A DNA stretch of 55,959 bases from an uncultured Erysipelotrichaceae bacterium (GTDB lineage: Bacteria > Bacillota_I > Bacilli_A > RFN20 > CAG-826): NCBI GenBank assembly GCA_946612405.1, contig CAMOEQ010000002.1, forward strand, positions 1-55,959, read 5' to 3'. Numbering within the stretch: position 1 is the stretch's first letter; every line of letters begins with the position of its first letter. Positions 1 to 9,319 of the stretch are shown here, in pieces. The translations under genes and the position numbers were made by a program. The notes under the pieces were generated by a model. It saw nothing but the letters and a program-made list of their open reading frames with translations. It was not told the DNA's origin and made no database searches.

Positions 1-2357
1 GCAGCATCTAATTTGCCTAATGCGCCAACGATACCACCGGTACCAACAGCTTGAGAACCACTAGCAGAAGATGTTACTGAGCCATTATTAATGCAATAAG
101 AAATTGTATGAGCTCTAATATTGCTATTACAGCCAATTTGGCCAGCAATTCCACCAGTACCTCTACTGTTTGACGAAATGGCGCCATTATTAACACTATT
201 TCTAATGGTAACAATTAAAGATGTAGCAGTTCTATAAACACCACCTAAAATACCACCAACACTTGAGCCATTAACATCATAAGCCTTCGAACTGGAAACA
301 GAACCATTATTCTGGCAATGATCAATAGTATTGATATTTGAATACATATAACCAACAATACCACCAACCATAGCGGCCTCGCTTGAAACAGAGGCATTAT
401 TTAAACAATCACGAACAATTGTGCCGTCCAAACTAACACCGACAATACCGCCAGTCTCTCCAGTGGAAGAACTAATAGTACCTGATAAAACGTGGCAATT
501 ATATATGAGCGCTCCTTTTGCTCTGCCAATTAAAGCGGCTCTATTTCCTGAAGAAGTAATATCAACATCAGAAGCAATTATATTTTTGATAACGCCAGAT
601 TCAGTACTGAAAAACAATCCGGCTTGTGTAGATGCAGTTCTTTCAAAACCGGAAATAGTATGACCACAGCCATCAAAAACACCAGCAAAAGAGACATCTG
701 TTGGATATCCAAAACCAGAACCAAAATCGCCGGATAATTCGATATCATTGACTAATTTATAGAAAGTACCAGCAGAAGAAGCACTATTAGCCAAATCTCT
801 TGCGGCTTTCAATTCGTCGGCCGAAGAAATAGCGATTGCATTAATTGAAACGCCATCTTCATCACAAATATCATAAATATTCAAAGTGGCTTTTCCACTT
901 TCATTAATACCATAGATTAGACCAGATGTAGTCGTATCTGAACCAATTAAATCAGTGGCAACAACATCGCCATTTTTGACAATAGAAGATGTCCAAGAAT
1001 AATTATCGTTAAATTTTCCGGTTCTTACTCTACCAGCAATACCACCAACAGATCCAGTTGAAGCATCAATGTTTCCAAAATTAGCACAATGAGATAATTC
1101 AAACGATCCACCAGTTCCGATAACTCTAACCAAACCAATAATGCCACCTGCACAAGTCATATTCTCACTTGTTGCTTTTGTAGCTGAAATATGGCCATAG
1201 TTTTTACAGCCAACTATAGTGACTGGGAATTCATCTGCACCAATAGTCGAGCCAGCAATTCCCCCAAAGAAACCATAATTCGATGAAGTCTTTTGAATTA
1301 TATCGGCTTTGTTTACACAATTTGTAATATACATTGGGCGAGTTGCAAGTGTTTTGTTATTAATACGACCAATAAAACCACCAACAGTTTCTTTGGCAGC
1401 AACTGTTCCAGATTCAATTGTAACGTTCTCGATAAGTAAGCCTCCTCCTTCACCGACCAAAGCGGCATTGAATTGAGAAGAAGCGTTAACGTTTACATTT
1501 TTTAATTTCAAATCTTTAATTGTTGCATCCGATGCTTGACCAAACAAAGCTCTCCATTGCCCTTTGGTAGTTCCGGATGCCGCATCAACAATCGTTAAAT
1601 TTGAAATAGTATGATTTTTACCATCGAATGTTCCCATAAATGGTCTGCCATTTGTTCCAATTGGCGTAAATCCACTCGAATAAATCGATAAATCAATATC
1701 ATTTGCTAATTCAACTGTTTGCCCTGCAAAAGAGTTGCCCCAGTTGACTATTGTTTTAAATCTTTCTAAATCGCTAGCGGTTTTAATTTGTAAATTATCG
1801 CCCTTTTCAGCACCTCTAACGCAGGTAAATCCTAATTCTATCAAGTCTATTGTTGTGGCATTGTTTGCTTTAATACGTAAATAGTTCGGAGATTCACTTA
1901 AAAATGAATAAGTAATTTCACTGCTAAAAGAAATGTTTCTTCTTTGATAATATGGCGCTTGAGATTCTAATGAATCACCCCAAGTATAATCAACAGCTAA
2001 ATCATTAGCAGATCCTTCGTGGGTGATTTTTAAAGAAGAAATGCCTGATATAGCATTATTGTGCAAATCAGACGTTCTTGGGTTAAGAATGAATCCACCC
2101 TCTTCAAAACTTAATTTGTTATCGCCGTCAATTGTAACGCCTGAATAATCAAATCTTATTTTATTGCCGTTTAATGTGCTGACATAAAACGAACCACTGC
2201 CAAATTCTTGAACCGATGATCCTGAAATCTCAATGACATCATTCGCTTTTGCCATTTGAGTTTGAGATTCACCTTTGCTAGATAAAAATATAACAGTAGC
2301 AACAACCGAAATCGATAGAGCGCCTGTTAAACCAAGCAACAATATTTTTTTATTCAT
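1..2357 (-). CDS. GLUG-repeat surface protein (3' end beyond window)
   Basis: An open frame runs from an ATG at 2357 to the left edge without a stop, so the C-terminus is missing. AAGGAG lies five bases before the ATG. The product starts with a hydrophobic signal segment (MNKKILLLGLTGALSISVV). A beta-rich N-terminal module of about 150 residues follows, which also occurs in the 6569-9097 protein (shared YYQRR and FKTIVNWG stretches). After that come repeated GLUG units of the type GGIxGxxxG...NCxNxG, which are expected to fold as a right-handed beta-helix. Two GTFDG/GVFDG...HTISG starts suggest two successive helices. GLUG repeats are typical of bacterial surface proteins and adhesins; no catalytic residues can be identified. 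It has its own promoter at 2382-2410. The GLUG assignment is firm; the function is unknown, with glycan binding or adhesion as inference. Confidence 0.85.
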   Translation of the reverse strand, partial: MNKKILLLGLTGALSISVVATVIFLSSKGESQTQMAKANDVIEISGSSVQEFGSGSFYVSTLNGNKIRFDYSGVTIDGDNKLSFEEGGFILNPRTSDLHNNAISGISSLKITHEGSANDLAVDYTWGDSLESQAPYYQRRNISFSSEITYSFLSESPNYLRIKANNATTIDLIELGFTCVRGAEKGDNLQIKTASDLERFKTIVNWGNSFAGQTVELANDIDLSIYSSGFTPIGTNGRPFMGTFDGKNHTISNLTIVDAASGTTKGQWRALFGQASDATIKDLKLKNVNVNASSQFNAALVGEGGGLLIENVTIESGTVAAKETVGGFIGRINNKTLATRPMYITNCVNKADIIQKTSSNYGFFGGIAGSTIGADEFPVTIVGCKNYGHISATKATSENMTCAGGIIGLVRVIGTGGSFELSHCANFGNIDASTGSVGGIAGRVRTGKFNDNYSWTSSIVKNGDVVATDLIGSDTTTSGLIYGINESGKATLNIYDICDEDGVSINAIAISSADELKAARDLANSASSAGTFYKLVNDIELSGDFGSGFGYPTDVSFAGVFDGCGHTISGFERTASTQAGLFFSTESGVIKNIIASDVDITSSGNRAALIGRAKGALIYNCHVLSGTISSSTGETGGIVGVSLDGTIVRDCLNNASVSSEAAMVGGIVGYMYSNINTIDHCQNNGSVSSSKAYDVNGSSVGGILGGVYRTATSLIVTIRNSVNNGAISSNSRGTGGIAGQIGCNSNIRAHTISYCINNGSVTSSASGSQAVGTGGIVGALGKLDA

Positions 2358-2381
2358 ATAAACTCCTTAATCTATACTTAA

Positions 2382-2410
2382 AATATAATATTTTACTTAT
2401 CAACTGTAAA
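2382..2410 (-). promoter_or_regulatory. sigma-A-type promoter of the first GLUG gene
   Basis: On the minus strand TTTACA (2405-2410) and TATATT (2382-2387) are separated by 17 bases. Almost the same promoter, including the flanking bases AAAATATTATATTTTAAGTA, stands before the paralogue starting at 9097, which supports it by comparison. Confidence 0.7.
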
Positions 2411-2424
2411 GAAAAGAATTTTCA
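2410..2424 (-). promoter_or_regulatory. putative operator, TGAAA-N5-TTTC type
   Basis: The minus strand reads TGAAAATTCTTTTCT, ending on the first base of the -35 element. Three related 15-mers lie at 9157-9171, 25082-25096 and 31028-31042, all in promoter regions. Its position at the -35 would suit repression. Recognition by the RpiR protein is inference. Confidence 0.5.
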
Positions 2425-2519
2425 TATTATTTGAATAAAATGAAACATCTTCATTAAAAAAATGAAAACTTATTCAATGATATTTTGGAAAATAATAAAA
2501 TTTTATAATTTAATATTTT

Positions 2520-3890
2520 TTACGAAGGAATGTATTCGTGACCTTCAGAATCAATTAATTTACCACCAGATTGAACTGCACTCATTCCCATGCCACCAGT
2601 AATAAAGCCAAATTTATTACTTAAACAGCCACCTGTGCCTTCAACAACGCAGCCGACATCAGGAAGTGTAGAAGCTAGTTTGTTTTTTATTGTAACAGAA
2701 TATAAGCAAGAACAATCGGTAACAGCAATTCTAGAGAAACCGGAAATTCCACCAACACCAGTGGAACTTGATGCAGCAACATTTGCTTTATTTACGCAAT
2801 TAATAATATTTGACTGAGCTTGAGCAGATTGTCTAGCAATGCCGATAATTCCACCAACATAATTTAAGCCAGAAATAGAGCCTTCGTTTGCGCAATCTAT
2901 AATTTGTAAAACACCACTAGAAGAAGGTTGGCTTCCGCCAATAATTCCACCAGTACTATTAGCAGTGCTAGAAACTGATCCAGTATTTATGCAATTACGG
3001 ATGATTCTTGTAAATGCATCGGTATGTATTGAACCTAAAATACCTCCGGTATGTTCACCAGCGCCAATAACTGTTGCGGCATTAGAACAGTTTTGAATCG
3101 TTGTATTTCCTAAAGCAAATCCAACTACGCCACCAGTTTGAGTCTTACCAGTAATTGTTCCCGATAAGACGTGAACATTGTCAATCAACGAATCTTTCGC
3201 TCTTGAAACAACTCCAGCGGCTCTTTGATTTTTGGTAACGGTTATATTGAAGTTAGCGATATTTAAATTTTTAACAACTCCGTTAGTCACCCTAGAAAAT
3301 AAAGCAATCGAATCATCGCCAGATTTTGTCATTCCACTAATTGTGTATCCAGCTCCATCGAAAGTGCCACTAAAAGGTAATGTGTCAGTTTTCCCAATTG
3401 GGTCAAAAACTACGCCATTAGGAATAACAATGTCATTAGTAAGGACTACAGTTTCGTTTATGTAACTATAGCCAGAATTAACATCTTGTTGGAAATCGAC
3501 CAAATCTTCATATGAAGAAATGTAATAAATGCCAGTATCTTCTGATGCTTCTTCCTCTTCTTCTTTTGTCAAATCGGCATCTGTAGGTATCGATAAAATA
3601 TAACGATTATAACTAGATACAATCGAATCCATTTCATAGTAATTATATGAATTGTTAATTTTATTAATTGTCGCTTCTCTAGTTGATGAAATTAAGTTAG
3701 CTTGAGCTTCGCGATAATCGTCAAGATTAACTTGGATCATGCATTCGATTGCTTTTTGACGATACTTTTCTATTCTTTCAACATAGGATGAAACAACATT
3801 GACTTCTTCTGTTTTAAAATTTCTGGTGTTTGTAAAAACTAAAGAGGTGAGTGTTCCGATAAAAATGGGGATGAACGTAAATTTAATCAT
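2520..3890 (-). CDS. GLUG-repeat surface protein with helical N-terminus
   Basis: This 456-residue protein begins with a short hydrophobic stretch (residues 1-20) that could be a signal peptide or anchor. A charged helical region follows at about 30-115, with a run of glutamates near 110. From about residue 120 a GLUG beta-helix begins (SGTFDGAGYTISG, then NVHVLSGTI, then several GGIxG...NC.N.G repeats). The C-terminal tail (GYI/GFI...LID..G..Y) resembles the end of the 9320-11461 protein. The start lies 12 bases after the stop of the SGNH gene, so the two are probably co-transcribed. It is the shortest GLUG paralogue here and the only one with a long helical N-terminus. The family is firm; the function is unknown. 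Confidence 0.82.
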   Translation of the reverse strand: MIKFTFIPIFIGTLTSLVFTNTRNFKTEEVNVVSSYVERIEKYRQKAIECMIQVNLDDYREAQANLISSTREATINKINNSYNYYEMDSIVSSYNRYILSIPTDADLTKEEEEEASEDTGIYYISSYEDLVDFQQDVNSGYSYINETVVLTNDIVIPNGVVFDPIGKTDTLPFSGTFDGAGYTISGMTKSGDDSIALFSRVTNGVVKNLNIANFNITVTKNQRAAGVVSRAKDSLIDNVHVLSGTITGKTQTGGVVGFALGNTTIQNCSNAATVIGAGEHTGGILGSIHTDAFTRIIRNCINTGSVSSTANSTGGIIGGSQPSSSGVLQIIDCANEGSISGLNYVGGIIGIARQSAQAQSNIINCVNKANVAASSSTGVGGISGFSRIAVTDCSCLYSVTIKNKLASTLPDVGCVVEGTGGCLSNKFGFITGGMGMSAVQSGGKLIDSEGHEYIPS

Positions 3891-3902
3891 AATCGTGTTC
3901 TT

Positions 3903-6491
3903 CTATTCGTGAAAATTATTTATCGCATTAATTACTAATGGAGCAACTAATTTATATCCTGCTGATGTTGGGTGGAGTGTATCGACGAAATACGAATCAA
4001 TTGGCTGTCCGTCTACGTCGCAAAAAACCTCTTCAGCATCAACATATAATAGCCAATTGTAACTATCGCATAATTCTTTAAGTTTTTGATTTGTTTCAGC
4101 TATTTGATCAAGTCTTGCCATAGCCTTTTCATGTGTACAACGAGAAATCGAAATTACAACGCATTTAAAGTTTGGTAATTTTTCTTTCAAATACAATAAG
4201 CAATCTGAATAACGTGACACAATTGTGTCGACCGGAACATCGGAATTGATATCATTAATTCCGTTCCAATAAATGCCCCAACTTGGATTATAGGCAACCA
4301 CTTCATTTTTATATTGTTTGCTCCAAGTTATTGTTTGTGAACCGCCGATACCAATGTTATTGACATCCTCACCAAGTTGAGCAAAATCTTCTTTATATCG
4401 ATGCCAAAGTTGAGTATAAGAATGTCCAAAAATTAAATATTCATTTTGTTCGTGTTCGGTATTAGAAGAGAAGGTTATATCCCCATAAATCGCGGTTCCT
4501 TTACTATCGCTTCTTAAACCATAATATAAACCAGTTAATGGATTATCATCTACATAATGGAAGGTAAGAATATTTGTAAAATATGCATAGATATTATTTC
4601 CATCCAAAACAATTTTGCATTTTGCAGCATTACTCATAAAGTAAGGCATGTATTTTTCAATTGTCCAAGAAATATTACCTTCGACAACTTTTCCAAAAAT
4701 TATACGGTTATTAGATTTTATATCTAACCAATAATATGAAAGACCACTTTCACTCTCATAGAAAGTAGGAGTTAAAGGTTTAGTAAGTCTAAAGACTAAT
4801 CCTGTTCCATAATTTTTACCCATAGCAATCTCGGCTTCGATTGTGCCATTATACGTGCCTGGGGTTTTTGAGATTATCATTGAATTAGAAACACTCGAAA
4901 CAATAACATTGCTGTTTTTATAAAATGATCCAGAAACAACATCATAATTAGTTATTGCAGCATCATTTTCACCAATAGTTGCCTTAGCAGAAAAATGATA
5001 GTACTTAACTCCAGCAGAAGATGCGCTGATGCCGAATTTATCACCTTTTAATGGATGTAAGTCATTATAAGAGAAACAATATACGCCATCTAAAAAGGCA
5101 TGAATGACATTATGTTTATCTCTAATTGCTTTAAGTGTGTGATTTCGATCTTTATAAAACTGTTTAGTGTTAATGTTTTTGACTAATGTAGCAGTCGTAT
5201 GTTCAACTCGATATAAAGCGACAGAACCATTAATAGAAATGCATAAATAATAATAAGAAATGCCTTCTTCTCGATAGAAAGTTGTTTTCCCATTATTATC
5301 TATACAAAAAGCAATACCTGCATTATTTGTTGCATCAGCTGTATTAAGTGTAGCTTCAATATCACCGTATTTAAGGGTTTTAGTTTTGTGATATGTTAAT
5401 GTGGCAGAAGCAACTACATTAAAGGCATTGTCGCTATAAGTCACTTCTCCGTTAGCGGTTTGATATCTATCAAAACCGTTATCTAAAATAGTATCGTCTT
5501 CATCAATCATAACATTGCTAAAAATACATCCTTTCGTTCCTGCATAAAAACCGTATTTAAGATTGCCATCGGTATCTATCTTGTTTGTATAAACGCACAC
5601 TTCATTTAAGAAATAGCTGGTCGCGCCTGTGACATCATCAAATGCAATAGATAATTTAGCCGAAGATGTGACTGGAACATCTAAAGCTTTGACGAGCGAT
5701 AAAGTATTGCCGTCAAAATATGTAATTTGTAAATAATTTGCTAAGTTTAAACCGAAAGAGTAATAAGATTTATTAGTTTCGTTATAAGCAAAAATTAAAT
5801 AATCATCATAAACATCACTGCCAGTTCTTGATAAGTTGACTTGATAAGTACCCTTATTAAAATAATCATCAAAAATCTTAACGCAGCGATAATCGTTAGC
5901 TATATAGCTACCACCATCTTCGGTAAATGAGTTTGTTAATGTATCAATACCTTCTTGGCCCATATCATCTAAATCATCAATATCTGGATTATCGCTGCAA
6001 GAATAATCTATACGTATATTTTTAATTTCAACAAATTCATCGGAAGATTTAAATTCAACAAAATAAGGCTTTTTTGAAATATCTAAAGTAGAAGATGACT
6101 CGATTGTAAAATACTCACTCCAAACAAAATTATCGCAAGAATAACGAACCATTAATTTTGCATCATTGGTAGAATCATAAGCTGCATAAATGGATGTAAT
6201 ATAGCGTATTTCGCTTGTGTTTTTAAGGCTGCTAGTAGAATCGAGTTTACAATGATATCCAGAATCTTCTTCAACATTTGAATATGAAAACGGAACAGCG
6301 TATTGCCCGCTACTCGTAGTTATTGATTGATCAACACCAGAATAAGCGTTGTCTTTGTTTAATTCTAAAAAATGCTCATCAGCTTTAGAAAATTGTTGGG
6401 CACCGCCATTCAAATTAAGAAAAACAGAGGCACCAATAATAGAAGAAACAAAAAGTATTAATAAAGTAATAGAAGCAATTTGTTTTTTCAT
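3903..6491 (-). CDS. Secreted LamG-like / SGNH-GDSL hydrolase
   Basis: This 862-residue exported protein has an N-terminal signal segment (MKKQIASITLLILFVSSIIG). The first ~170 residues look like the beta module shared with the GLUG paralogues (ending in IRIDYSC). Two or three concanavalin/LamG-like beta-sandwiches follow at about 190-665 (recurring HxLKAIRDKHN, FLDGVYCFSY and similar). The last ~180 residues are an SGNH hydrolase: nucleophile block GHSYTQ (Ser691; GHS instead of the usual GDS), Gly block NNIGIGG, GIND with Asn746, and the Asp837-x-x-His840 pair in DTLHP. SGNH enzymes next to glycoside hydrolases are commonly carbohydrate O-acetylesterases, so deacetylation of a polysaccharide is a reasonable inference. 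AAAGG lies about 14 bases before the ATG. It probably belongs to the 9097-2520 transcript. Confidence 0.82.
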   Translation of the reverse strand: MKKQIASITLLILFVSSIIGASVFLNLNGGAQQFSKADEHFLELNKDNAYSGVDQSITTSSGQYAVPFSYSNVEEDSGYHCKLDSTSSLKNTSEIRYITSIYAAYDSTNDAKLMVRYSCDNFVWSEYFTIESSSTLDISKKPYFVEFKSSDEFVEIKNIRIDYSCSDNPDIDDLDDMGQEGIDTLTNSFTEDGGSYIANDYRCVKIFDDYFNKGTYQVNLSRTGSDVYDDYLIFAYNETNKSYYSFGLNLANYLQITYFDGNTLSLVKALDVPVTSSAKLSIAFDDVTGATSYFLNEVCVYTNKIDTDGNLKYGFYAGTKGCIFSNVMIDEDDTILDNGFDRYQTANGEVTYSDNAFNVVASATLTYHKTKTLKYGDIEATLNTADATNNAGIAFCIDNNGKTTFYREEGISYYYLCISINGSVALYRVEHTTATLVKNINTKQFYKDRNHTLKAIRDKHNVIHAFLDGVYCFSYNDLHPLKGDKFGISASSAGVKYYHFSAKATIGENDAAITNYDVVSGSFYKNSNVIVSSVSNSMIISKTPGTYNGTIEAEIAMGKNYGTGLVFRLTKPLTPTFYESESGLSYYWLDIKSNNRIIFGKVVEGNISWTIEKYMPYFMSNAAKCKIVLDGNNIYAYFTNILTFHYVDDNPLTGLYYGLRSDSKGTAIYGDITFSSNTEHEQNEYLIFGHSYTQLWHRYKEDFAQLGEDVNNIGIGGSQTITWSKQYKNEVVAYNPSWGIYWNGINDINSDVPVDTIVSRYSDCLLYLKEKLPNFKCVVISISRCTHEKAMARLDQIAETNQKLKELCDSYNWLLYVDAEEVFCDVDGQPIDSYFVDTLHPTSAGYKLVAPLVINAINNFHE

Positions 6492-6568
6492 TTTAGTCTT
6501 CTACCTTTAAATATAATCTCGAATCTATTAAAGAAGAAAAACAATTAAATATCTAATTATAAGAATTA

Positions 6569-9097
6569 TCAAACTTGAGCACCATCTGCATCACAAAGGT
6601 GATTTCCAGTATGAACAGGGCATCCTTTTTCGTAATTTAATGCAATATAACCTGGAGCACCAGTTGCGCTTGCCTGTGAAGCAAGTTTAGTAGTTGAACC
6701 GGCTTTTAATGTAGCGTCTTTATAGCAAGCGCAGTTAGTAATGTTAATTCTGCCTGTTCCAGAAATACCGCCACAACCTGTACCTGTTGATGTGATATTG
6801 CCAAAGTTTTTGCAATTATCAATTAAGGACTCGTTTGTAGTTGAGTCATTACGAATAAGACCACTAATTCCACCAACATATGCTGCTCCAGAAATATTGC
6901 CACGATTTGTGCAATCAAGAATTTTAATCACTAAATAATCTTGAACACTATTTGTAGCACCGACAATACCACCACACCCATTACCAGTTCCACTAATAGA
7001 ACCACTATTAACTGTGTTTTTAATTGTCATATGCAAAATATATGAGGTATTGCCTGGCTTAGTAGCCCAGCCACCGAATACACCAGCAGTGTATTCTCCG
7101 CCTCCACTAACAGAGCCTTTGTTCTCACAGCCAACAATATTTATTGAGGTTGCGCCTGATATTATTTTCAAATAACCAAGAATGCCGGCTTTTCCTACGC
7201 TTGAAGCAGTGGAAGAGACGCTTCCTTCGTTAACAGAATCAATAATATCTAACGCCTCAGCAGATGAAACGCTTGTCACGGTGCCAACTAAGCCACCTAT
7301 CGAGCCTCCACTACCATCAACGCCATCTTTATAAATACCAACAACGTTAGCTTTATTAATACAATTTCTTATGGTTGTCTTACCAATGACAGATGCACCA
7401 ACCAAGCCACCACTTTCTTTTACACCGTTAATTGTTCCAGATAAAACTTCGATGTTTTTATAACTAGCGCTTTCTGAACGACCAGCAATTGCTGCAGCTC
7501 TTTGAGTAGTTGCTTCAATATCGACGTTAGCCATTTTTAAATTCTTAACGCCACCTCTTAAACAGTTACCAATTAAAGCAATTTGACTAGCGCCTGTAGC
7601 TTTAAAGTTCGACATTGTGTGGCCGTCCCCATCTAATAGTCCACTAAATGTTGTTAACATATGTGTAGTTTCTGAATTAAAATCTAAATCAGCAGTTAAT
7701 TTAGCAACCTTATATTGATAATTTGGTGAACTAGAACAAGATGCTTTGAATGAATCATATTCGGAAACGCTACTAATTAAATCTGTAACGACACCAGATC
7801 CAGTTACTGTAACAACAGTGGTATCGGCACTACCAATAATATAACCGCAAGTTGCTCTAGCAGAGGTTGCTGGATTCGCATTTTGTACAACTGTATCTTT
7901 ACCAAGTTCGCAAAGTTCTATTACAACTGATGCATTTGAAGCAGCGGTGCTTCCAACAATGCCACCAGTGGTTTTACTACCAGTGGAAGTTACGTTACCT
8001 GTATTTACTGAATCGTAAACAAATGATTTACCAGAAAAGTTATATCCTAACAAGCCGCCATTTCCGCCACCAGTAGTTCCTGTTACAGAAGCTGCATTAG
8101 AACAACAAATGATTGATGTTCTATCGCTTCCTGCGACTGAAACTCCAACGATTCCACCATTTTGAGTGGTTCCTTGAATAGTTCCAGAAAGAACGTGTAC
8201 ATTTTCGAAAGTTCCATCAGAGGATCTTCCTGCAACGCCAGCAGCTCTTTGACTTGTACCAGTTATAGAAAGATTGGAAAACTTGACATTTTTGATTGTG
8301 CCTCCAACAACATTGCCAAAAGGCGCAATTTGGTCGACACCACTAAGAGTTAAATTTGAAATTGTGTGATTTTTACCATCAAATGTTCCTCTAAAAGGAT
8401 ATACCGAATTGCCAATTGGGGCTGTTGTTGTTCCAGACATATCAATGTCATCACCCAATTCGACGGTTTGACCTTCAAAAGATGAACCCCAGTTAACAAT
8501 TGTTTTAAATCTCTCGAACATTGTTGCATCGCTAAGAATTAAATTATCTCCTTGTTCCGGGGTCTTTTCACAAGAATAGTTGATAGTAATCTTGTCTAAT
8601 GTAATTGAGTCAGATGAACTAGGATTGTTTATTTTTACATAATTTGGTTTTTCATCTAAAAAAGAGAACATACCAGATTCTTTTTCGGCTTCAGGTTTAA
8701 TCAAATGAATATCTCGTCTTTGATAATACGGAGATTCAACAGCAAGAGAATTACCCCATGTATAATCAAATGAAACTGTTCCAGTAAATACTGGATTAAC
8801 AGTTGCAATGCCTCTTATTTCAGAGCCATAAGCATTTTTAATGTAACCACCAGCAGAAATAATTATTTTGCCATCAGCAACGGAAACGCCACTACCTTCA
8901 AATACAAATTTATTTCCACGTTCATTAGTGACAACAAATGATGAATCCGAAGAAACGTTTTCGGACGTTAACTCTAAATAATAGCTAGGATCAGCTTTGA
9001 TGTTATTAACATTGTTGAAGAATGTTTTTGATGATGCGATAGCCGCAGTAAAGGCGACAGCACCTCCAAGAGCAATTAAAGCAAATCTATACTTCAT
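6569..9097 (-). CDS. Large GLUG-repeat surface protein
   Basis: This 842-residue exported protein has a signal peptide over about residues 1-25 (MKYRFALIALGGAVAFTAAI). The N-terminal beta module (residues ~35-180, with YYQRR and INYSC) closely resembles that of the gene at 1-2357. It is followed by two consecutive GLUG beta-helices, each opened by a FxGTFDGKNHTISN- or LLDGDGHTMSN-like segment and carrying RAAGVAGRS...NVHVLSGTI signatures and many GGIxG...N.G.V repeats. The tail has two cysteines (CPVHTGNHLC). AAAGGAG is well placed for the ATG. The promoter at 9129-9157 and operator-like site at 9157-9171 indicate independent regulated transcription after the terminator of the upstream operon. 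No enzyme motif is visible; glycan binding or adhesion is inference. Confidence 0.87.
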   Translation of the reverse strand: MKYRFALIALGGAVAFTAAIASSKTFFNNVNNIKADPSYYLELTSENVSSDSSFVVTNERGNKFVFEGSGVSVADGKIIISAGGYIKNAYGSEIRGIATVNPVFTGTVSFDYTWGNSLAVESPYYQRRDIHLIKPEAEKESGMFSFLDEKPNYVKINNPSSSDSITLDKITINYSCEKTPEQGDNLILSDATMFERFKTIVNWGSSFEGQTVELGDDIDMSGTTTAPIGNSVYPFRGTFDGKNHTISNLTLSGVDQIAPFGNVVGGTIKNVKFSNLSITGTSQRAAGVAGRSSDGTFENVHVLSGTIQGTTQNGGIVGVSVAGSDRTSIICCSNAASVTGTTGGGNGGLLGYNFSGKSFVYDSVNTGNVTSTGSKTTGGIVGSTAASNASVVIELCELGKDTVVQNANPATSARATCGYIIGSADTTVVTVTGSGVVTDLISSVSEYDSFKASCSSSPNYQYKVAKLTADLDFNSETTHMLTTFSGLLDGDGHTMSNFKATGASQIALIGNCLRGGVKNLKMANVDIEATTQRAAAIAGRSESASYKNIEVLSGTINGVKESGGLVGASVIGKTTIRNCINKANVVGIYKDGVDGSGGSIGGLVGTVTSVSSAEALDIIDSVNEGSVSSTASSVGKAGILGYLKIISGATSINIVGCENKGSVSGGGEYTAGVFGGWATKPGNTSYILHMTIKNTVNSGSISGTGNGCGGIVGATNSVQDYLVIKILDCTNRGNISGAAYVGGISGLIRNDSTTNESLIDNCKNFGNITSTGTGCGGISGTGRINITNCACYKDATLKAGSTTKLASQASATGAPGYIALNYEKGCPVHTGNHLCDADGAQV

Positions 9098-9128
9098 AGC
9101 AAATCTCCTTTGATCAATACCTACTTAA

Positions 9129-9157
9129 AATATAATATTTTATTATCGGTATGTAAA
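9129..9157 (-). promoter_or_regulatory. promoter of the GLUG/SGNH/GLUG transcript
   Basis: The minus strand has TTTACA (9152-9157), a 17-base spacer and TATATT (9129-9134). The arrangement and several flanking bases match the promoter at 2382-2410. Confidence 0.72.
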
Positions 9158-9171
9158 GAAAAAAAGTTTCA
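9157..9171 (-). promoter_or_regulatory. putative operator, TGAAA-N5-TTTC type
   Basis: The minus strand reads TGAAACTTTTTTTCT, overlapping the first base of the -35 box exactly as at 2410-2424. The right arm ends in T instead of A, so the repeat is imperfect. Confidence 0.5.
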
Positions 9172-9262
9172 TTTTTGAGCTATTAGAATTACTGAAAGAT
9201 ACTGAAAAATGAAAAATTTCTTTATTGATATTTATCATTGAATGGTTTTCTATTCGAGATAA

Positions 9263-9277
9263 ATGAAAACGTTTTAA
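9263..9277. promoter_or_regulatory. possible catabolite-responsive element (cre-like)
   Basis: ATGAAAACGTTTTAA matches the CcpA-box consensus WTGNAANCGNWNNCW at all fixed positions except the late C. It lies about 105 bases upstream of the -35 for the 9097 gene and partly inside the T-tail of the preceding terminator, so it could be a coincidence. Confidence 0.3.
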
Positions 9278-9308
9278 TAAAAAAGAGCATTCAATTAGAA
9301 CACTCTTT
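9276..9308 (-). terminator. Rho-independent terminator of the ABC/GH43 operon
   Basis: On the minus strand an 11-bp stem (AAAGAGTGTTC with GAATGCTCTTT, two G-U pairs) with a five-base loop is followed by a T-rich tail. It begins 11 bases after the stop at 9320. Confidence 0.85.
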
Positions 9309-9319
9309 ATCATTTTCAT

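Noticed and set aside
421..663. Opposite-strand open frames of 60-100 codons within the GLUG and other genes
   Set aside because: They lie inside confidently coding genes in other frames, lack ribosome binding sites and have composition typical of antisense shadows.
2430..2519. A terminator after the 2520-3890 gene
   Set aside because: The region is a run of A/T palindromes without a GC-containing stem; I could not support a terminator.
1..9097. Regularly repeated short DNA segments resembling a CRISPR array
   Set aside because: The repeats are in frame, degenerate and encode GLUG units; there are no identical direct repeats with unique spacers and no cas genes.
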